DNA of 64,000 nucleotides from Pelagimonas varians (GCF_003208435.1 NZ_QKMF01000022.1:1-64000); one strand, 5' to 3'. Counted from the stretch's first letter, positions 16,420 to 25,771 are shown. Notes: generated by a model from the sequence alone, not told the origin. Translations and numbers: made by a program.

Positions 16420-17007
16420 CTAAAGGCCCGCGTTGCTTTTGCCGCGTCGGTCCATTCTGAGCGCGGCATAGAGAACATGCGTGCGCCAGCGCCCGTTAAT
16501 CTGCAAATAGCTTTGCGCCACGCCTTCGTATTTGAAATGGGATGCCTCAAGCAACCCGCGTGAAGCCGCATTTTCAGGCAGACACGCGGCCTCGACCCGA
16601 CTTAGGCCCAGCTTTTCAAAACCGTGATGCACAACAGCCGAAATCGCCTCGCGCATGTATCCGTTACGGGCGTAGGGCTCTCCGATCCAGTATCCAAGCG
16701 TACCTGCCTGTGCAGGGCCGCGCCGGATATTGTCCAAGGTGATTGCCCCAAGCAGGGTGTTGTCATCGCGCCGGACCAAAAAGAGCGGGACGGCGCTGCC
16801 CCCTGAGATCGCACGCGAGGCCCAGTAAACCCGGTTTGAAAACCCTTTGCGACTAAGGTGATCGGCAGACCAGCTCGGTTCCCACGGGCTCAGGAATTCA
16901 CGGCTTTGCGCACGCAGGTTTGACCATTCAGCATAGTCGCCGTGGACAGGCGGTCGAAGTGTCAGGCGCTCGGACTCGAGCTTTAACTTGCGCCGAAGTC
17001 CAAGCAT
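16420..17007 (-). CDS. GNAT acetyltransferase, RimJ-like
   Basis: This 195-residue protein of the RimJ/RimL group of N-acetyltransferases acetylates protein N termini or small amines with acetyl-CoA. It has RLTLRPPVHGDYAEWSNLRA at the N terminus, LGYWIGEPYARNGYMREA (acetyl-CoA-binding loop region) and LSRVEAACLPENAASRGLLE, all typical. Its start overlaps the stop of the M16 peptidase by one base, so the two are translationally coupled. Ribosomal protein S5 is the known RimJ substrate, but the real substrate here is unproven. Confidence 0.85.
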   Translation of the reverse strand: MLGLRRKLKLESERLTLRPPVHGDYAEWSNLRAQSREFLSPWEPSWSADHLSRKGFSNRVYWASRAISGGSAVPLFLVRRDDNTLLGAITLDNIRRGPAQAGTLGYWIGEPYARNGYMREAISAVVHHGFEKLGLSRVEAACLPENAASRGLLEASHFKYEGVAQSYLQINGRWRTHVLYAALRMDRRGKSNAGL

Positions 17008-18269
17008 TAAGCGCCCCTGCGTGCCTGTATGTCCGCCAAGCCCGGAGCCTTGGACACCGGCCCATATAGCGCAAGGGACGGTGCTGCGCTGGTCACCTGC
17101 ACCTGAGCAAAGCCTAAAACATCGGTTAAGGTGACAGCGTCAATACGCGCCACAGTGTCCTTGATCGGAGGAACATTACCCCAAATTTGCACCATACGCG
17201 CCATGCGCTCAGCCCGGCTGGACGGGCTTTCCAACCCCATCAAAAGGCCAGCTTTCATTTGTGCGCGGGCGCGGTCAATCTCGGCCTGGGTCATGTCATC
17301 GGCTGCGCGCTTCATCTCGTCTATGGTGAGCATCGCCAAATCGCCAAGTTCTTCGCCGCTGGTGCCGGCATAGATCGTCGTCATGCCGGTGTCGGCATAA
17401 GCACCGCTTTGGGCAAAAATCGTATAACAAAGCCCGCGTTTTTCGCGGATTTCCTGAAACAACCGCGAAGACATCCCGCCGCCCAGCACGCTGCTATAGA
17501 TCTGTGCAGCATAAAAGTTGTCGTCGCGATAGCCGGGCCCTTCAAAGGCCAAAGCTATGTGCGCCTGTTCCAGATCCTTCAGCTCGCGGCTTTCGCCGCC
17601 TAGATACCGCGCCTTGTCGAAAGCGGGGGCTTGGCGGGCCGGAATATGTCCAAACAGCGTTTCTGCCTGTGCCACCAATGTGTCGTGGTCCACACCGCCA
17701 GCTGCGGACAGGATCATCTGATCGGGGCCGTAGTGTTCGGATATAAAAGTCGACAGGTCTTCGCGGCCAAAGCTGCGCACCATGTCGGATTCGCCCAAAA
17801 TTGTGCGGCCAATCGGCTGATCGGGATAGGCTTTTTCTTGCAGCCAATCAAAGATCACGTCGTCGGGGGTATCGCGGGCCTGCCCGATTTCTTGCAAGAT
17901 CACATGACGCTCTGTCTCGATCTCTTTTTGATCGAACACGGGGTTCAGCAGAATATCAGCGATCACATCCATCGCCAATGCGGTGTCTGCAGCCAAAACA
18001 CGGGCGTAATAGGCGGTGACTTCGCGCGAAGTGTAAGCGTTGATATAGCCGCCGACATCTTCGATTTCTTCGGCGATTTGCAACGCGCTGCGGCGCTTTG
18101 TGCCTTTAAAGGCCATATGTTCAAGGAAATGCGCCACGCCGTTTTGCTCGGGGCGTTCATTTCGACCGCCTGCAGTGACCCAAATGCCAAGAGCGGCAGA
18201 TTGCAGCCCCGGCATGTGTTCGGTCACAATACGAAAACCATTGGATAGCGTGGCGAGTTGGACGGTCAC
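17007..18269 (-). CDS. M16-family zinc peptidase (processing peptidase-like)
   Basis: This 420-residue metallopeptidase is related to mitochondrial processing peptidase beta. The inverted zinc motif HxxEH is at H47-F-L-E50-H51 in GVAHFLEHMAFKGT, with the distal Glu region in ETERHVILQEIGQARDTPDD. The second domain includes GGGMSSRLFQEIREKRGLCY. The start is a GTG at 18269 that overlaps the thrC stop (GTGA), so translation is coupled. Conserved linkage to thrC is known in Rhodobacteraceae; its substrate is not. Confidence 0.9.
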   Translation of the reverse strand: MTVQLATLSNGFRIVTEHMPGLQSAALGIWVTAGGRNERPEQNGVAHFLEHMAFKGTKRRSALQIAEEIEDVGGYINAYTSREVTAYYARVLAADTALAMDVIADILLNPVFDQKEIETERHVILQEIGQARDTPDDVIFDWLQEKAYPDQPIGRTILGESDMVRSFGREDLSTFISEHYGPDQMILSAAGGVDHDTLVAQAETLFGHIPARQAPAFDKARYLGGESRELKDLEQAHIALAFEGPGYRDDNFYAAQIYSSVLGGGMSSRLFQEIREKRGLCYTIFAQSGAYADTGMTTIYAGTSGEELGDLAMLTIDEMKRAADDMTQAEIDRARAQMKAGLLMGLESPSSRAERMARMVQIWGNVPPIKDTVARIDAVTLTDVLGFAQVQVTSAAPSLALYGPVSKAPGLADIQARRGA

Positions 18270-19654
18270 GTGGCAATACGCTCCTGAATGAGAGTTTCGA
18301 GTGCGGTCAGGTCGTTGGGGACCTGCGTTACTCGTTCCGAACGCTCATAAAGGTCCGCCATGCGATTGGGAAGAGGCGGCCGAATGCCGCTGGCTTTTTC
18401 CACGGCATCGGGGAATTTTGCCGGATGCGCCGTGGCCAGCGAGATCATTGGCGTGCTCGGGTCGCGGGTCTCTTCGCCAATCTTTGCGGCAATGGCGGAA
18501 TGCGGGCACAGCAGCTCGCCCATGGTGGCGTTGGCCTCGGCGATGAATTCCAGTGTTTCCTCTTCTGAGACACGGCCCGAATCAAAGTGTTCGCGCAGTG
18601 CCTGTAGCGCGCCTTGGCTGACGTCGAAGCCGCCATTGCCCAGCTCGTCCATCAATTGGGCCACTGCGGTCCCGTCGCGGTCATAGGCAAAATACAAGGC
18701 GCGTTCAAAGTTGGAACTGACTTGGATATCCATTGACGGGCTGATTGACGGCGCGACTTCGCCTTTTTGATAGGCACCGGTGCTCAGGCAGCGATGCAAG
18801 ATGTCGTTTTGGTTGGTCGCAACAATCAAGCGATCAATAGGAAGTCCCATTTGCTTGGCAATATAGCCTGCGAAAATATCGCCGAAATTGCCTGTTGGTA
18901 CGGTAAAGCTGATCTTGCGGTCAGGTGCCCCAAGGCTGGCTGCGGCGGTAAAATAGTACACCACCTGCACTAGAACACGCGCCCAGTTGATCGAGTTCAC
19001 GCCAGCCAGTTTCACACCATCGCGAAATTCGAAATGGTTAAACATGTCCTTCAGGCGGGCCTGACAATCGTCAAAATGTCCGTCCATTGCCAGCGCGTGC
19101 ACGTTGGATTCGGGCGGGGTGGTCATCTGGCGGCGCTGTACTTCGGACACGCGGCCATGTGGGTAGAGGATAAAGACATCAACCGCATCCAGCCCCTTAA
19201 AGGCTTCGATTGCGGCAGATCCGGTGTCGCCCGACGTGGCACCCACGATGGTCACCCGTTCTTGGCGCTTTGTCAGTTCAACCTGAAACAGCTGGCCGAT
19301 CATCTGCATGGCAAAGTCTTTGAACGCCAAAGTCGGGCCGTGAAATAGTTCGAGCAAGAAATGGTTGGGTGCCAGTTGCACCATGGGCGCGCGGGCGTTG
19401 TGGCCAAATCCGGCATAGGCGCGCTCAATACAACCGCGCAGCTCATCATCGTCAAAGCTTTCACCGACGAACGGCTGCATCACGCGAAACGCGGTTTCCT
19501 CATAGCTCAGCCCTTGCAGCGCACGAATTTCATCGGCGGAGATGGTCGGGATTTGCGCTGGGACATACAGGCCACCGTCACGGGCAAGGCCGGTCAACAT
19601 CGCATCGGCAAAGCTGAGTTCTGGCGCATTGCCACGGGTCGAGACATATTTCAT
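18266..19654 (-). CDS. thrC: Threonine synthase
   Basis: This 462-residue PLP enzyme converts O-phosphohomoserine to threonine. The PLP lysine is K112 in HGPTLAFKDFAMQ. VTIVGATSGDTGSAAIEAFK is the phosphate-binding region and FTVPTGNFGDIFAGYIA another family mark. The ATG at 19654 overlaps the surf1 stop (TGATG) and starts MKYVSTRGNAPELSF, the usual N terminus. It is embedded among oxidase assembly genes, so threonine synthesis would be co-transcribed with cytochrome oxidase genes. Confidence 0.96.
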   Translation of the reverse strand: MKYVSTRGNAPELSFADAMLTGLARDGGLYVPAQIPTISADEIRALQGLSYEETAFRVMQPFVGESFDDDELRGCIERAYAGFGHNARAPMVQLAPNHFLLELFHGPTLAFKDFAMQMIGQLFQVELTKRQERVTIVGATSGDTGSAAIEAFKGLDAVDVFILYPHGRVSEVQRRQMTTPPESNVHALAMDGHFDDCQARLKDMFNHFEFRDGVKLAGVNSINWARVLVQVVYYFTAAASLGAPDRKISFTVPTGNFGDIFAGYIAKQMGLPIDRLIVATNQNDILHRCLSTGAYQKGEVAPSISPSMDIQVSSNFERALYFAYDRDGTAVAQLMDELGNGGFDVSQGALQALREHFDSGRVSEEETLEFIAEANATMGELLCPHSAIAAKIGEETRDPSTPMISLATAHPAKFPDAVEKASGIRPPLPNRMADLYERSERVTQVPNDLTALETLIQERIAT

Positions 19655-20334
19655 CAAGTTTGCCTTTGTTGCAGCAGGCGCCGTATCCAGACGCCAGTCA
19701 TCAGGAGCCATATGCCAGCCAGAGAGAACCAGGTGATGGCATATTGCAAGTGGTCATTCGTCACGCCAGAGCTGTCGACGGGCAGGGGCAAAAGCCCCGG
19801 ATCCGGCGGTGACATGGTGCGTGTGATAATAAGGATTGGTTCGGTCTTCAACTGTTCGGACATCTGCGCAATGTCACGGGCGAACCATGTGTTGCCCGCC
19901 ACGTCATTTTCAGGGGTCGAACTGTTGCGATCATCGGTCCAATGCAGGTTTCCGGTGATCCGCGCGGGCCCGATATAGCGCGGATCGGACTTTTCTTCGG
20001 TCGGAATAAAACCGCGATCAAGCAAGACACGGCGGCCGTCTGTTGTGAAAAAAGGAGAGATCACGCGCCAACCGGGCCCGCGCCGCTTGACCGAGACCAG
20101 CACATACAGCGTGCCTTCTTCGACGGTGCCCTCTAAAGCAACCGGCACGTAACGCTGTTCAGATGGGGAGATCATCGTGGGCAGAGGCTGTGTGTCGCCG
20201 GCTATTACGCGATCGATGTCGTCCAAGACAGCCGATTTCCACGCCAGTCTTTGAACCTGCCACGTCCCGAGCGTGATCAAAATGGCGGCCCCGATCAGGC
20301 CAATCAGCAGGGGGGCGATGATCCGCTTCATCAT
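19654..20334 (-). CDS. SURF1-family cytochrome oxidase assembly protein
   Basis: This 226-residue membrane protein helps insert heme a into subunit I. It has one N-terminal membrane helix (IIAPLLIGLIGAAILITLGT) directly followed by WQVQRLAWK, which is typical. The periplasmic domain has RYVPVALEGTVEEGTLYVLV and RVLLDRGFIP, and a C-terminal helix is close to QYAITWFSLAG. The start is one of two adjacent ATGs (20334 or 20331), nine bases after AGGG. It follows ctaE with a strong hairpin in the gap. Confidence 0.92.
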   Translation of the reverse strand: MMKRIIAPLLIGLIGAAILITLGTWQVQRLAWKSAVLDDIDRVIAGDTQPLPTMISPSEQRYVPVALEGTVEEGTLYVLVSVKRRGPGWRVISPFFTTDGRRVLLDRGFIPTEEKSDPRYIGPARITGNLHWTDDRNSSTPENDVAGNTWFARDIAQMSEQLKTEPILIITRTMSPPDPGLLPLPVDSSGVTNDHLQYAITWFSLAGIWLLMTGVWIRRLLQQRQT

Positions 20335-20362
20335 AATGTCATTCCCTGAGGTTCCAACGAGA

Positions 20363-20395
20363 AAGGCGCGCCGCAATGGGCGCGCCTTGTTTTTT
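20363..20395. terminator. Strong hairpin between ctaE and surf1
   Basis: A perfect 10-bp stem AAGGCGCGCC/GGCGCGCCTT (20363-20372 with 20379-20388) has a six-base loop. On the plus strand it is followed by GTTTTTT, the form of a terminator. On the minus strand, the coding direction here, the following run is only TTTCTC. It may lower read-through from ctaE to surf1 or stop antisense transcripts. Confidence 0.55.
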
Positions 20396-20432
20396 CATTC
20401 CATGGGTTGGGTTTCAACCTCAATCGGATGTC

Positions 20433-21239
20433 TTAGCCGCCCCAAACGTAAACGGCGCAGAATAGGAACAACCAAACCACGTCCACAAAGTGCCAGTACC
20501 AAGCCGCAGCTTCAAACCCGAGGTGGTTGGTGGCTGTGAAGTGGCCGCGCAAGACGCGAAGCAAGCAGATGAACAAGAAAATGGTGCCGACAACAACGTG
20601 GAAACCGTGGAAACCGGTCGCCATGTAGAAGTTCGCGCCATAGATGTTGCCCGAGAAGCCAAAGGCCGCGTGGCTATATTCATATGCTTGGAAAACGGTG
20701 AAGATCAGGCCAAGAACGATGGCAATTACCAGACCGGACTTGATGTCTTTGCGGTTGTCTTCGTGAACCAGCGCGTGGTGCGCCCAAGTGGCCGCAGCGC
20801 CTGAGCATAGCAAAATCAAGGTGTTGATCAGCGGAAGGTGCCATGGGTCAAAGGTTTCGATGCCAGCCGGGGGCCAAATGCCATCAATTGCAGGGCTATT
20901 GCCGCCTGGGTCCATGGGGTACATGGCGTGCTTAAAGAAGCTCCAGAACCATGCGAAGAAGAACATGATTTCGGACATGATGAACAAGATAAAGCCATAG
21001 CGCAGGCCAATCAGCACCACCGGCGTGTGATCGCCAACCTGGTTTTCAGTAATTGTTTCTGACCACCAGCCAAACATGACGTATAATACGCCAACGAGGC
21101 CGATCAGGAACATCCATGGGCCATTTTCATGCATCCACATGACGGCGCCGAATAGCATGACAAACCCGAATATTGAGCCCAACAAGGGCCAGATAGAGGG
21201 GTTCAGAATGTGATAGTCGTGGTTCTTGGCGTGGGCCAT
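20433..21239 (-). CDS. ctaE: Cytochrome c oxidase subunit III
   Basis: This 268-residue protein with seven membrane segments is subunit III of an aa3-type oxidase. It has [20 protein letters not shown] at the N terminus, [18 protein letters not shown] and, near the end, [20 protein letters not shown] and [19 protein letters not shown], all family signatures. It lies 19 bases after ctaG in the order known from Paracoccus and Rhodobacter. Confidence 0.97.
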   Translation of the reverse strand: MAHAKNHDYHILNPSIWPLLGSIFGFVMLFGAVMWMHENGPWMFLIGLVGVLYVMFGWWSETITENQVGDHTPVVLIGLRYGFILFIMSEIMFFFAWFWSFFKHAMYPMDPGGNSPAIDGIWPPAGIETFDPWHLPLINTLILLCSGAAATWAHHALVHEDNRKDIKSGLVIAIVLGLIFTVFQAYEYSHAAFGFSGNIYGANFYMATGFHGFHVVVGTIFLFICLLRVLRGHFTATNHLGFEAAAWYWHFVDVVWLFLFCAVYVWGG

Positions 21240-21258
21240 CGTCTGTCCTCGTTTGGCG

Positions 21259-21843
21259 TTAGTTCACGGACGTTGTATCGTCCGTTGTTTCGATAAGAGC
21301 GGCCTGCGCTTGGTCGGGCAGGTCGATCTGATAAAAGGTGTAGGAAAGCGTAATGTGGTTGGTGTGTTTGGCATCATTGTCGTTCACGATGTCAGGATCG
21401 ACAAAGAACACCACCGGCATCTGCACACGCTCACCGGGCTGTAACGTTTGCTCGGTAAAGCAAAAGCATTCAATTTTGGAAAAATAGCCACCCGCACTGT
21501 AGGGCGTCACATTGTATGATGCTTGGCCCGCAACCGGTTTATCGGTCGGGTTATAGGCCTCATAAAAGGCCATGCCTTCGGCACCTATGCGCAGTTCCAT
21601 TTCCAACTGCATGGGTTTGAATTCCCATGGCATGTCACGTTCCAAAGATGCGTCAAAGCGCACTTTGATGGTCTTATCCAGAATTTCGCCAGTGGTTGCG
21701 CTAGCTACACCTGTGGTGCCGCCAAAGCCGGTGACCCGGCAGAACCAGTCATAAAACGGCACCGATGCCCAAGCCAAAGCCCCCATCGTGACAACAACGC
21801 CAACCAATTGGAGTACCGTTTTGGTTTTGGGATCAGTTGCCAT
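21259..21843 (-). CDS. ctaG: Cytochrome c oxidase assembly protein CtaG (Cox11, CuB insertion)
   Basis: This 194-residue protein has one N-terminal membrane anchor and a periplasmic domain that delivers copper to CuB of subunit I. The copper-binding motif CFCFTEQTL is present, as is [18 protein letters not shown] near the membrane. The ATG at 21843 lies within the end of the preceding small gene (11-base overlap), so the two are coupled. Confidence 0.96.
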   Translation of the reverse strand: MATDPKTKTVLQLVGVVVTMGALAWASVPFYDWFCRVTGFGGTTGVASATTGEILDKTIKVRFDASLERDMPWEFKPMQLEMELRIGAEGMAFYEAYNPTDKPVAGQASYNVTPYSAGGYFSKIECFCFTEQTLQPGERVQMPVVFFVDPDIVNDNDAKHTNHITLSYTFYQIDLPDQAQAALIETTDDTTSVN

Positions 21844-22000
21844 TGGCCGCCGCCTCAGGTTGCATCTGGAAACTCGGGCTGGAGATTTTCACAACCGTCA
21901 GGCCCAGCACAATGGCGACAAACGCAGCCAAAGTCAGGCCAAGCCCGATGTTGCGGGTCTTACGGCGTTCATGCAGTTCGTGTTGTTTGGTCAGGCTCAC
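21833..22000 (-). CDS. Small single-span membrane protein between ctaB and ctaG (GTG start)
   Basis: This 55-residue protein starts with GTG at 22000 and reads [20 protein letters not shown], then [19 protein letters not shown] and ends AAANGN. A charged cytosolic head of about 17 residues, one membrane helix and a short tail are visible. Its start overlaps the ctaB stop (GTGA) and its end overlaps the ctaG start by 11 bases, so it is locked into the operon. Small proteins at this place (sometimes named CoxF) are known in Rhodobacteraceae oxidase clusters. A role in assembling the oxidase is inferred from position. Confidence 0.82.
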   Translation of the reverse strand: MSLTKQHELHERRKTRNIGLGLTLAAFVAIVLGLTVVKISSPSFQMQPEAAANGN

Positions 22001-22932
22001 AGAGCAACTCCGAATTTGTCGAGACCGGCTTCGATCAGAATGGCACCGAAATGTGCAAAGAGATAGAGCAGGGAAAGTTTAAAAAACTTGCGTTCTACGG
22101 CAAAGTTATCTGCTTCGGCCATGTCTTCGTCGCGGCGATAGATGTCAAATGCGCCTTTCAGGAAGAGGGCATTCAGGACAACTGCAACTGTCAAATAGAC
22201 CGTGCCGCCAACCTGCGTAAAGCCAAGCGCGATGGCAAGGATCGCCAGCAAGACTGTGTAGCCAAGGATATGGCGGCGGGTGGCGGGGCGGCCATGGGTG
22301 ACGGTCAGCATTGGCACGCCTGCGTCGTCGTAATCGCTGCGCATGAACAGGCACAGGGCCCAGAAATGCGGCGGGGTCCACATGAATGTCAGGCAAAACA
22401 TCAGGACAGAGGCCGTCGTAATTTCACCGGTCGCTGCGGCCCAGCCGATCATCGGGGGGAAGGCCCCGGCGGCACCGCCAATAACGATGTTCTGAGGCGT
22501 CAGACGCTTCAGCCACATGGTGTAAATCACAACGTAAAAGAAAATAGTAAACGCCAGCAATCCACCAGCCAACCAATTGGTGGCGAGGCCAAGGAAAACG
22601 CAGGAAAACACAGACAGTGTCAGGCCAAATCCGAACGCCTCTTCGCGGGAAATCTTGCCCGCGGGGATGGGACGGCTTTGAGTGCGGCGCATGACAGCAT
22701 CGATGTCTGAATCGTACCACATGTTCAACGCGCCTGACGCACCGCCGCCAATCGCGATGAACAAAATCGCGCAAAAGCCGATAAACGGGTGCACCGGAGT
22801 AGGGGCCGCCAGCAAACCCACAAAGGCTGTAAACACAACAAGCGACATCACACGAGGTTTGAGCAAGGCAAAAAAATCGCCGAACTGGGCCTCGTTTTCA
22901 ATTGGCTTGGCGTCAAAGCTGGTGTCGCTCAT
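21997..22932 (-). CDS. ctaB: Protoheme IX farnesyltransferase (heme O synthase)
   Basis: This 311-residue UbiA-family membrane enzyme adds a farnesyl group to heme B, the first step to heme A. The prenyl-diphosphate motif is [19 protein letters not shown], the second Asp-rich region is in [15 protein letters not shown], and about eight or nine membrane helices are visible. I chose the ATG at 22932 (MSDTSFDAK). A longer frame exists, but its first codon is TTG and it has no better ribosome site. Confidence 0.95.
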   Translation of the reverse strand: MSDTSFDAKPIENEAQFGDFFALLKPRVMSLVVFTAFVGLLAAPTPVHPFIGFCAILFIAIGGGASGALNMWYDSDIDAVMRRTQSRPIPAGKISREEAFGFGLTLSVFSCVFLGLATNWLAGGLLAFTIFFYVVIYTMWLKRLTPQNIVIGGAAGAFPPMIGWAAATGEITTASVLMFCLTFMWTPPHFWALCLFMRSDYDDAGVPMLTVTHGRPATRRHILGYTVLLAILAIALGFTQVGGTVYLTVAVVLNALFLKGAFDIYRRDEDMAEADNFAVERKFFKLSLLYLFAHFGAILIEAGLDKFGVAL

Positions 22933-23017
22933 GGGGTATTGTCCGCTCGGTCGTTTCAGTGCGTCGTCTAGGATCGGTAGCGATGTCAAGGTGGGCGCAA
23001 TGGTAGCGCCGACCTTG

Positions 23018-23042
23018 ATTTTTTAAAGTGGGGCAAAGCCCC
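23018..23042 (-). terminator. Weak terminator between ctaC and ctaB
   Basis: On the minus strand a short stem GGGGC-TTT-GCCCC (23030-23042) is followed by ACTTTAAAAAATC. It lies about nine bases past the ctaC stop. It would give more subunit II mRNA than downstream ctaB mRNA. Confidence 0.45.
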
Positions 23043-23050
23043 AAGCTGGC

Positions 23051-23929
23051 TTAGTTGGTCAAGAAGGCGCTGACATCAACATAATCTGCACCGCCTTTGT
23101 TGGCCTCGAACCAAGCTTCATAAGCCGCTTGGGACACCACTTTGACAGTGATGGGCATATAAGCGTGGGCAATGCCGCAAAGCTCGGAGCACTGACCAAA
23201 ATAGATGCCTTCGCGCTCAGGTGTGAACCAAAGCTCAGCTGTACGGCCAGGAACGGCGTCCTGCTTTACGCCAAAGGCTGGAATGGTCCAAGAGTGGATC
23301 ACGTCCGCGCCAGTGATGCGCATTACAATTGTTTTGTTCACTGGAACAACAATCGCAGTGTCGGTGGCCAACAGGAATTCGTCTTTGGAATAGCCTGCTT
23401 CAACCAGTTGTGCTTCGACATCAGCCGACATGCGGTTTTCGCCGCCTGTGGCAGGTGAGCCGATCATGTAGCTTTCAAACGCCAGCTCTTCTTCGCCAAC
23501 ATATTCATAGCCCCAGTACCATTGGTACCCTGTGACCTTGATTGTGATATCCCCTTCAGGGATTTCTTGCTGGTTGAAAAGCACTGGCAGGGAGAAGGCG
23601 CCAATGACAATCAAAATCGCGATAGGAGCAAGCGTCCAGATGATTTCGATTGGTGTGTTGTGGGTAAAGCTGGCCGGATTTGGGTTGGCGCGGCGGTTGT
23701 GGCGGACCATCACATAAGCGATCAGGCCAATCACAAAGAGGCTGATGATCGTGATGATGACGAGCAGCAGATTATCAAGGCCCTGCAGCTGTGTTGCCAG
23801 ACTGGTTGCAGCAGGCTGAAAGCCCATCGCGCCATCAACAGGCTTCCCCACCACTTCGAGGTCTTGCGCCAGGGCCGGCGCGGCAAGAACGGTGGCCGTC
23901 AGGCCCGTCAGCATGGTCTTCAATTGCAT
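23051..23929 (-). CDS. ctaC: Cytochrome c oxidase subunit II
   Basis: This 292-residue subunit carries the CuA centre that takes electrons from cytochrome c. The signal peptide is cut near ALAQ (about residue 21) and two membrane helices lie at about 51-75 and 96-118. The CuA ligands are all present: H212, C247, E249 (backbone), C251, H255 and M258 in [14 protein letters not shown]. The aromatic patch [10 protein letters not shown] is intact. It is the first gene of the cluster. Subunit I (ctaD) is not in the window, which is usual in Paracoccus and Rhodobacter. A perfect FNR-type box lies about 160 bases upstream. Confidence 0.97.
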   Translation of the reverse strand: MQLKTMLTGLTATVLAAPALAQDLEVVGKPVDGAMGFQPAATSLATQLQGLDNLLLVIITIISLFVIGLIAYVMVRHNRRANPNPASFTHNTPIEIIWTLAPIAILIVIGAFSLPVLFNQQEIPEGDITIKVTGYQWYWGYEYVGEEELAFESYMIGSPATGGENRMSADVEAQLVEAGYSKDEFLLATDTAIVVPVNKTIVMRITGADVIHSWTIPAFGVKQDAVPGRTAELWFTPEREGIYFGQCSELCGIAHAYMPITVKVVSQAAYEAWFEANKGGADYVDVSAFLTN

Positions 23930-24084
23930 ATCTCACCCTGATAGGTTGCGAATTTGTTTGTTTACAGAAAAGAGCGGGCCTCGGTGAAAACCGATTCCCG
24001 CGCCTCCCATTGCGTTCTGGGTGTTTAAAATCATATTCTGATGCACCTATAAAGTACCCCCCTTGCGGCAAAGCGCCGCTTTTT

Positions 24085-24098
24085 TTGATCCAGATCAA
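24085..24098. promoter_or_regulatory. FNR/FnrL box between ctaC and tldD
   Basis: TTGATccagATCAA is a perfect match to the TTGAT-N4-ATCAA consensus of FNR-family oxygen sensors (FnrL in Rhodobacteraceae), and the symmetry extends one more base on each side. It is centred about 162 bases upstream of the ctaC start and 19 bases upstream of the tldD start. Regulation of the aa3 oxidase genes by oxygen state is the likely role. Because it sits almost at the tldD start codon, it would repress rather than activate tldD if it acts there. Confidence 0.65.
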
Positions 24099-24110
24099 AT
24101 CGAGGCCCCC

Positions 24111-25532
24111 ATGAGTGACGCTCCATTCCGTCCATTTGAGACACATCTTGACCTAGAACGCAGCACATCTTTGCTGCGCGAAGCCCTGTCCGGGGCCGAA
24201 GATGGTGAGTTGTTTTTGGAGCGTAAGCGCTCGGAAACATTGGTGTTTGACGATGGCCGGGTTCGAACTGCCAGCTATGATGCTTCCGAAGGGTTTGGCC
24301 TGCGTGCCGTCAACGGAGAGGTGGCGGGCTATGCCCATGCAACAGAAATCAGCGAATCTGCTCTAAAGCGGGCATCCGAGACTGCGCGGCTCGCTGTTGG
24401 CCAAGGTGGCGGCACAATGGCACCGCCGCCCAGCGGAACCAACCGCCGTCTTTATACGGATTCCGATCCGATTGCAGGTGCGGATTTTCCGGTAAAGATT
24501 GAAACGCTTCGCGAAATCGATGCCTTTGCAAGGGAAATGGACAGCCGTGTTGTGCAAGTCACGGCAACGATTGCCGCCTCGCTGCAAGAAATCGCGATTT
24601 TGCGGCCCGAAGGCGGGCTGGTCACGGACGTGCGCCCGATGACGCGTGTCAATGTCAGCGTCATCGTCGAAGAGAATGGCCGCCGCGAATCCGGCACCGC
24701 AGGCGGCGGAGGCCGTGTTGCCTTGGACGGATTGCTGGATTCGCGCGACTGGCAGTCAAAGGCACGCGAAGCGTTGCGGATTGCCTTAGTCAACCTTTCG
24801 GCTGAACCGGCACCGGCTGGCGTGATGGACATTGTGCTAGGCCCCGGTTGGCCCGGTATTTTGTTGCACGAAGCCATTGGGCACGGGCTGGAAGGGGATG
24901 CCAATCGCAAGGGGGCGTCGGTTTTTGCCGGTTTGATGGGGCAGCAAGTTGCGGCCAAAGGGGTGACGGTGCTGGATGACGGCACAATTCCTGATCGCCG
25001 TGGTTCCATTTCGGTGGACGACGAAGGCACACCATCTGGCAAAAACACTTTAATCGAAGACGGTATTCTGGTCGGTTACATGCAAGACCGGCAAAATGCC
25101 CGCTTGATGGGGGATGTTCCAACGGGAAACGGCCGCCGTGAAAGCTTTGCGCATGTTCCGATGCCGCGCATGACCAACACATATATGATGGGTGGCAAGG
25201 ATGATCCGGCCGATATTGTGGCTGGTTTGGAAGACGGCATTTGGGCTGTCGGCTTTGGCGGTGGTCAGGTTGATATTACCAATGGAAAGTTCGTGTTTTC
25301 CTGCACCGAAGCCTACCGTGTCAAAAACGGCAAGGTTGGCGCACCCGTCAAGGGGGCGACGTTGATCGGCGACGGCGCCAATGCGTTGAAACGCATTCAG
25401 GCGCTTGGCAATGACATGGCGCTTGATCCGGGCATGGGCAATTGCGGCAAGGCCGGTCAATGGGTGCCGGTCGGGGTTGGACAGCCCACCGTACGTATCG
25501 GTGGCCTAACTGTTGGCGGAGCTGGCAGTTAA
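24111..25532 (+). CDS. tldD: Metalloprotease TldD
   Basis: This 473-residue protein forms with TldE/PmbA a zinc protease that trims unfolded peptides. In other bacteria it matures microcin B17 and degrades CcdA. The zinc motif HExxxH is at H253-E254-H258 in LLHEAIGHGLEGD. The C-terminal third contains GIWAVGFGGGQVDITNGKFV and the Cys/Gly-rich DPGMGNCGKAGQWVPVGVGQ. I chose the ATG at 24111, which gives the usual N terminus; the upstream open frame crosses the FNR box. It diverges from ctaC. Confidence 0.94.
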   Translation: MSDAPFRPFETHLDLERSTSLLREALSGAEDGELFLERKRSETLVFDDGRVRTASYDASEGFGLRAVNGEVAGYAHATEISESALKRASETARLAVGQGGGTMAPPPSGTNRRLYTDSDPIAGADFPVKIETLREIDAFAREMDSRVVQVTATIAASLQEIAILRPEGGLVTDVRPMTRVNVSVIVEENGRRESGTAGGGGRVALDGLLDSRDWQSKAREALRIALVNLSAEPAPAGVMDIVLGPGWPGILLHEAIGHGLEGDANRKGASVFAGLMGQQVAAKGVTVLDDGTIPDRRGSISVDDEGTPSGKNTLIEDGILVGYMQDRQNARLMGDVPTGNGRRESFAHVPMPRMTNTYMMGGKDDPADIVAGLEDGIWAVGFGGGQVDITNGKFVFSCTEAYRVKNGKVGAPVKGATLIGDGANALKRIQALGNDMALDPGMGNCGKAGQWVPVGVGQPTVRIGGLTVGGAGS

Positions 25533-25611
25533 AGCATTCGATTATGAATGAACTGAATGGGAACGATTCTTCCCAAGCATGTGTTTCAGGGTTCAGAGCC
25601 CGAAATTTGGG

Positions 25612-25649
25612 GTCTTTGGCGCGGTTTTCTTGCGCCAAAGACGTTTTTT
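25612..25649 (+). terminator. Rho-independent terminator of tldD
   Basis: An 11-bp perfect stem GTCTTTGGCGC/GCGCCAAAGAC (25612-25622 with 25632-25642) is followed by GTTTTTT. It lies about 80 bases past the tldD stop and isolates dprA from tldD. Confidence 0.9.
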
Positions 25650-25712
25650 CACAAAAAGAGAAGTACGTAATTTCAACGCTTTGTAGATAAATCTCACAGA
25701 AAGTTTAGACAA

Positions 25713-25729
25713 TTTACCGGTGGTTAACC
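25713..25729. promoter_or_regulatory. CtrA-type box upstream of dprA
   Basis: TTTAccggtggTTAACC fits TTAA-N7-TTAAC with one mismatch (TTTA for TTAA). It is 43 bases before the dprA start, where a promoter would lie. A further TTAAC half-site is at 25746-25750. In Rhodobacter capsulatus, competence genes including dprA respond to CtrA, which makes the match meaningful. Confidence 0.5.
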
Positions 25730-25771
25730 CTCTGCGCGCTACCTCTTAACGTGCAAGAAGACGGGGACAAG

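Noticed and set aside
21523-22710. Long open frame on the plus strand across ctaG and ctaB
   Set aside because: It is antisense to two well-supported genes, is rich in His/Gln/Arg and has no recognisable motif: a shadow of GC-rich coding sequence.
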